8,280 nucleotides of DNA from an uncultured Treponema sp. GTDB taxonomy: Bacteria; Spirochaetota; Spirochaetia; Treponematales; Treponemataceae. Below are positions 5,262 through 8,280 of this stretch, piece after piece. The stretch covers positions 1 to 8,280 of the forward strand of contig CAMJAJ010000039.1 in NCBI GenBank assembly GCA_946403565.1, read 5' to 3'. The notes beneath the pieces are model-generated. The model saw only the letters and a program-made list of their open reading frames with translations. It did not search any database and was not told the origin of the DNA. How positions within the stretch are numbered: position 1 is the stretch's first letter; each line of letters begins with the position of its first letter. Both the position numbers and the translations under genes were made by a program.

Positions 5262-6344
5262 ATGTACCAAGTGTATGAAAAAGCAATTGCCAATTTTGGT
5301 GACTTATGCTACAATAAGCGAAACAAGATGCGTGAACATTTAAAAGTAGTGGCATTCTGTTCGTTATTCGTGATAAGCACGGCAGGCTTTGTCGTGGCGA
5401 CGACGCTCGGCGTCCTCTATTATAACAGGAATACGACAGGACAGGGAGGCTTTGACACTCCCGGACTTCCCGCCTTGACAAGCTCCCAGATTCTCATGGA
5501 AGACGACCCTGTGGTCAGCCAGGGCCTCAGCACGACCATGCAGGACGATGGCGAGGACAGGGCGCTCTACTACTTCACCTACCAGATAGAAGAGGGCGAC
5601 ATGATCGGCAAGATTGCCGAGCGCTTCGGCGTATCCCAGGACACCCTCATCAGCGTGAACAACATCAAGGCGAGCCGCCTCATCCAGCCCGGCCAGTACC
5701 TCAAGGTTCCTTCTATGGAAGGAATCATCTATACGACGAAGGAAGAGGATGAGACGCTCGAGTCCATCTGCGACAAGCTCTTCAAGGAAGACGACGCCAC
5801 CAGCAGGGATCCCGTCCACCTGGATGCGAACAAGTGCGCGATCGCGAACAACATCGCCAAGGACGACAAGCTGGCGGCCGGAGCCTCGGTCTTCATCCCC
5901 GACGCACGCCTGGGCTGGGCGCAGAAGCAGGAGATAAACGGAGACCTGTTCACCAAGCCCATCCACAGCTGGTACTACTACTCATCATACTACGGATACA
6001 GGCAGAACCCCTTCAACGCGGCCAAGCGCACCTTCCACGGCGGCCTGGACATGGCCTGTCCCCAGGGAACCAAGATCTACGCGGCCCTCGCGGGAAAGGT
6101 CTCGGCGGTCGGCTACAACTCCACCTACGGCTACTACGTCATGGTGAGCCACCACTCAGGCTACCAGACCCTCTACGGACACATGAAGCAGGCAGCCTCC
6201 GTGAAGGTCGGACAGTCCGTGAACACCTACACCGTGCTCGGCTACGTCGGCAGCACGGGAATGAGCACCGGCCCGCACCTGCACTTCGGAGTCTACAAGA
6301 ACGGACGCAGCATCAACCCGTCCAGCGTCCTGGGCAACAAATAG
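5262..6344 (+). CDS. Membrane-anchored LysM / M23 family metallo-endopeptidase
   Basis: This is a probable peptidoglycan cross-link hydrolase acting outside the inner membrane. Of its 360 residues, 1-26 are a basic cytoplasmic tail, and about 27-54 form one transmembrane helix with no clear cleavage site, so it is probably anchored. A linker runs to about 100. LysM 1 spans about 104-150, with EEGDMIGKIAERFGVS at 110-125 and LIQPGQYLKVP at 140-150. A second, more divergent LysM-like repeat spans about 156-213. The M23 domain covers about 235-357. It has all expected zinc and catalytic residues: His259 and Asp263 (FHGGLDMA), His307 (YGHM), and His339 and His341 (PHLHFG). An active enzyme is therefore likely. 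GAGGGG lies 9 bases before the ATG. The gene is probably co-transcribed with rlmE, and a strong terminator follows. Which bond it cuts, and whether it works in growth, division or remodelling, cannot be read from the sequence. Confidence 0.92.
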   Translation: MYQVYEKAIANFGDLCYNKRNKMREHLKVVAFCSLFVISTAGFVVATTLGVLYYNRNTTGQGGFDTPGLPALTSSQILMEDDPVVSQGLSTTMQDDGEDRALYYFTYQIEEGDMIGKIAERFGVSQDTLISVNNIKASRLIQPGQYLKVPSMEGIIYTTKEEDETLESICDKLFKEDDATSRDPVHLDANKCAIANNIAKDDKLAAGASVFIPDARLGWAQKQEINGDLFTKPIHSWYYYSSYYGYRQNPFNAAKRTFHGGLDMACPQGTKIYAALAGKVSAVGYNSTYGYYVMVSHHSGYQTLYGHMKQAASVKVGQSVNTYTVLGYVGSTGMSTGPHLHFGVYKNGRSINPSSVLGNK

Positions 6345-6365
6345 GACCACATCCCATGCAAACAA

Positions 6366-6395
6366 AGCCGCCTCATACGGGGCGGCTCTTTTTTT
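6366..6395 (+). terminator. Intrinsic terminator after the M23 peptidase gene
   Basis: AGCCGCC (6366-6372) pairs with GGCGGCT (6381-6387) around an 8-base loop, followed by C and seven T's (6389-6395). It begins 21 bases after the stop codon. It should end the rlmE-M23 transcript. Confidence 0.9.
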
Positions 6396-6485
6396 CCCTT
6401 TACAAAACACGGCTTCGGCTCGGCGGCCTTTTTTTTGCGCTCAAAAGTGCGCCCCGCGCGGTTTTTCGAGATGCCCCTTTACAAA
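6396..6485. repeat. 11-bp direct repeats flanking a 68-bp segment
   Basis: CCCTTTACAAA occurs at 6396-6406 and exactly again at 6475-6485. The 68 bases between them contain an eight-T run (6429-6436), a GCGC stem (6437-6440 with 6449-6452) and a right end (6459-6473) that matches the dapA leader hairpin arm at 14 of 15 bases. The layout could reflect insertion of a short element with target duplication, or a tandem duplication that diverged. The downstream copy supplies the -35 hexamer of the dehydrogenase promoter. Confidence 0.55.
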
Positions 6486-6506
6486 TCATTCATGCGGATT
6501 TATCAT
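6478..6506 (+). promoter_or_regulatory. Sigma-70 promoter for the short-chain dehydrogenase gene
   Basis: TTTACA (6478-6483) and TATCAT (6501-6506) each match the consensus at 5 of 6 bases and are separated by exactly 17 bases. Transcription would start near 6513, about 26 bases before the ATG. The preceding terminator separates this gene from the upstream operon. Confidence 0.75.
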
Positions 6507-6538
6507 GTATGTATCAATTTTTTCGGAGGGGCAGTCTG

Positions 6539-7339
6539 ATGGACTTCTGCAAGAATTTCTCCCTTGAAGGAAAGGTCGCTTGGGTGACCGGAGCCAGGTA
6601 CGGCATAGGATTTGCCATTGCGGGCGCATTTTACCGGGCGGGAGCGAAGGTCGCGTTCAATGCGAGGAGCCAGGAAAAAGTAGACCAGGCAGAGGCGGAC
6701 TACAAGGCGGCGGGCGTGGAGGCAAAGGGCTACGTCTGCGACGTCACCGACGAGAAACAGGTGCAGGAGACCGTCGCCGCGATAAACCGTGACCTGGGCG
6801 TCATCGATATCCTCGTGAACAACGCGGGCATGATAAAGCGCATTCCCATGACCGAGATGTCCGTCGAGGACTTCCGCACGGTCATCGACACCGACCTCAA
6901 CGCCCCCTTCATCTGCTCCAAGGCAGTCATCCCGCAGATGATCAAGAAGGGTCACGGCAAGATAATCAACATCTGCTCGATGATGAGCGAGCTGGGCCGG
7001 GAGACCGTCTCGGCCTATGCGTCGGCCAAGGGCGGCCTCAAGATGCTCACCCGCAACATCTGCTCCGAATACGGCAAGTACAACATCCAGTGCAACGGCA
7101 TCGGACCCGGCTACATCGCCACCCAGCAAACCGCCCCCCTCCGCGAGCGGCAGGCGGACGGCTCACGCCACCCCTTCGACTCCTTCATCGTCGCAAAGAC
7201 CCCGGCGGAGCGCTGGGGCGACACGGCGGACCTGGAGGGACCGGCGGTCTTCCTTGCCAGCGACGCGTCCAACTTCGTCAACGGGCAGATCCTCTACGTG
7301 GACGGCGGCATCCTCGCCTACATCGGCCGGCAGCCCTAA
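6539..7339 (+). CDS. Short-chain dehydrogenase, gluconate 5-dehydrogenase / KduD type
   Basis: This is a cytoplasmic NAD(P)-dependent sugar-acid oxidoreductase. It probably interconverts gluconate and 5-keto-gluconate, or 2-keto-3-deoxygluconate and its 5-keto form. The 266-residue length and layout are those of classical SDRs. VTGARYGIG (16-24) is the cofactor glycine motif and NNAG is at 94-97. The catalytic tetrad is Asn121, Ser147, Tyr160 and Lys164 (YASAK). The long stretch from ICSMMSELGRETVSAY onward, with GPGYIATQQTAPLRERQADG, and the C-terminal YVDGGILAYIGRQP are characteristic of the gluconate 5-dehydrogenase-like group as I remember it. Arg20 and Arg43 near the cofactor 2'-position hint at NADP, an inference. 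GGAGG lies 9 bases before the ATG at 6539-6541; the frame is open further upstream but overlaps the M23 gene and the terminator. No other uronate or gluconate genes are adjacent, so the true substrate is unresolved. Confidence 0.88.
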   Translation: MDFCKNFSLEGKVAWVTGARYGIGFAIAGAFYRAGAKVAFNARSQEKVDQAEADYKAAGVEAKGYVCDVTDEKQVQETVAAINRDLGVIDILVNNAGMIKRIPMTEMSVEDFRTVIDTDLNAPFICSKAVIPQMIKKGHGKIINICSMMSELGRETVSAYASAKGGLKMLTRNICSEYGKYNIQCNGIGPGYIATQQTAPLRERQADGSRHPFDSFIVAKTPAERWGDTADLEGPAVFLASDASNFVNGQILYVDGGILAYIGRQP

Positions 7340-7347
7340 TGCAAGCT

Positions 7348-7457
7348 GCCGCTCGGCGGACCCGGAACGGCCGCTCGGCGGACCCGGAACGGCCGCTCGG
7401 CGAATCCAGAACGGCCGCTCGGCGAACCCAGAACGGCCGCTCGGCGAACCCGGAACG
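7348..7457. repeat. Five-copy 22-bp tandem repeat array
   Basis: Five head-to-tail 22-base units start 8 bases after the dehydrogenase stop codon, at 7348, 7370, 7392, 7414 and 7436. Each begins GCCGCTCGGCG and ends GAACG. Units 1 and 2 are identical. Units 3-5 differ only at unit positions 12 (G to A), 14 (C to T in unit 3) and 17 (G to A in units 3 and 4). A degenerate sixth start, GCCGTTCAG, follows at 7458. There are no unique spacers, so it is not a CRISPR array. It lies between convergent genes and encodes no supported protein. Confidence 0.93.
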
Positions 7458-7470
7458 GCCGTTCAGAAAT

Positions 7471-7500
7471 CGTAAAGTTGCTGCTTTACGGCAGTAAAGC
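7471..7500. repeat. Mutually exclusive stem-loops between convergent genes
   Basis: CTTTACG (7484-7490) can pair with CGTAAAG (7471-7477) around a 6-base loop. Alternatively GCTTTAC (7483-7489) can pair with GTAAAGC (7494-7500) around GGCA. The two stems share the same middle arm and cannot form together. On neither strand is there a long T-run after the stem, so termination would be weak. They are the best candidates here for ending the dehydrogenase or transporter transcripts. Confidence 0.45.
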
Positions 7501-7516
7501 GGCATTCTTATAGGCC

Positions 7517-8280
7517 TCAGCCGCCCAGAAGCGCGCGGGCGCGTTCAAGGGCACCGGAGATGTGGTCGTAGATGTTCTCCCGCCCCAGCTTGTCAGCCAT
7601 GCCGGTCTTTTCCAACAGCATGTAGGGCTGGGTGTGGATGCCGGAGATGACGATGGTTATCCCCTTGCGGTCGCAGGCAGCCTTCGCCTGCTCCAGCGCC
7701 CGGATGCCGCCCGCATCAAGGTAGATGGTGTTCCGCATCCGCAGGATGAGCACCTTGTAGTCCAGTTCGGCCTTTTCCACGGCGACCTCGAACTTGCGCA
7801 CCGTGCCGAAGAAGAGCGGACCTTCGATTTCGTAGACCATCGCGCCCTTGGGCAGGTCAAGCTTTTCATCCGGCATGTCCGCGGCATGCAGGCCGGAAGT
7901 CAGCGCCTCCCGCTTGTTCTGGACTTCGGACAGGTCTATCATCTTCTTGATGAAGAAGAATGCCGCCAGCCCCAGTCCGACCTCTATCGCCATCGTCAGG
8001 TCAACAAATACCGTTATCAGGAAAGTGACGGCAAAGACCGCCGTATCCGACTTCTGGCCCTTGATGAGGGAACGGATCGCGGGGAAGCCAGCCATGTTCC
8101 ATGCGACATTGATCAGCACCGCAGAAAGGGCAGCCATCGGGATGTACGCGGCATACTTTCCGAAGAACAGCAGAATCAGAAGCAGCGTAAGGGCGTGGAC
8201 AATCCCGGCGACCGGTGTCTTCCCGCCGTTCTTGATGTTCGTCGCCGTCCGTGCGATGGCCCCGGTAGCCGGGATTCCTC
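7517..8280 (-). CDS. SulP-family anion transporter with STAS domain, partial (N-terminus beyond the right edge)
   Basis: SulP/SLC26 proteins are inner-membrane transporters or exchangers of sulfate, bicarbonate, dicarboxylates or similar anions. About 253 residues are visible, reading minus from the right edge to TGA at 7517-7519. The first visible residues, GIPATGAIARTATNIKNGGK, are the conserved SulP motif of the late membrane domain. Hydrophobic segments follow: one after TPVAGIVHA, then ALSAVLINVAWNM, then a long one from VFAVTFLITVFVDL through GLGLAAFFFIKK. The last roughly 120 residues are a STAS domain, with EIEGPLFFGTV and YLDAGGIRALEQ. At the loop where anti-anti-sigma STAS proteins carry a phosphorylatable serine (DSSG), this one has Asp-Ala-Gly-Gly, so phospho-switching there is unlikely. 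The reading frame is intact to the edge; the internal Met at 8137 is not the start. Substrate cannot be told from the sequence. Confidence 0.92.
   Translation of the reverse strand, partial: GIPATGAIARTATNIKNGGKTPVAGIVHALTLLLILLFFGKYAAYIPMAALSAVLINVAWNMAGFPAIRSLIKGQKSDTAVFAVTFLITVFVDLTMAIEVGLGLAAFFFIKKMIDLSEVQNKREALTSGLHAADMPDEKLDLPKGAMVYEIEGPLFFGTVRKFEVAVEKAELDYKVLILRMRNTIYLDAGGIRALEQAKAACDRKGITIVISGIHTQPYMLLEKTGMADKLGRENIYDHISGALERARALLGG

Noticed and set aside
5834..6538. 501-codon frame that would fuse extra sequence to the dehydrogenase N-terminus
   Set aside because: It runs out of frame through the M23 peptidase gene and across its terminator. The ATG at 6539 has a good ribosome-binding site and promoter.
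7348..7500. Possible CRISPR array or coding repeat protein
   Set aside because: The units are contiguous with no unique spacers. The overlapping frames only translate the DNA repeat and lack start signals.

Overview
This is a GC-rich, gene-dense bacterial chromosome window with ordinary housekeeping and cell-envelope genes. It holds nine protein-coding genes, two of them cut by the window edges. No rRNA, tRNA, CRISPR array, transposase or phage gene is visible. The gene mix, together with hairpin-rich intergenic DNA, suggests an anaerobic host-associated bacterium, most plausibly a treponeme-like spirochaete. That assignment is inference from gene style, not from any marker gene, and I hold it loosely.

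Layout: positions 1-1479 (minus strand) carry a lysine/diaminopimelate pair. dapA runs into asd through a 4-base ATGA overlap, and the asd product is the DapA substrate. A candidate promoter at 1628-1656 precedes them, with a roughly 140-nt leader containing three stacked hairpins. Positions 1748-2581 (minus) encode a pyridoxal/pyridoxamine kinase behind a near-perfect promoter at 2644-2671. Positions 2759-4463 (minus) hold two exported proteins of unknown function, a TPR-like protein and a small protein with an Ig-like domain. They are probably one operon driven by an extended -10 promoter at 4487-4495.

Around 4464-4638 the genes diverge. A 43-base perfect inverted repeat sits there, just upstream of rlmE. 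The plus-strand pair rlmE (23S rRNA 2'-O-methyltransferase) and a membrane-anchored LysM/M23 endopeptidase (4639-6344) is followed by a clear intrinsic terminator. A separately promoted short-chain dehydrogenase of the gluconate 5-dehydrogenase/KduD type follows (6539-7339). A SulP-family anion transporter with a C-terminal STAS domain converges on it from the right edge (minus, from 7517).

No new multi-gene system is apparent. The features most worth a second look are non-coding: the dapA leader hairpins, a sequence motif shared between two intergenic regions, an 11-bp direct repeat flanking 68 bp upstream of the dehydrogenase, the palindrome before rlmE, and a five-copy 22-bp tandem array after the dehydrogenase stop codon. 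The uncharacterised exported pair is the most interesting protein-level item.
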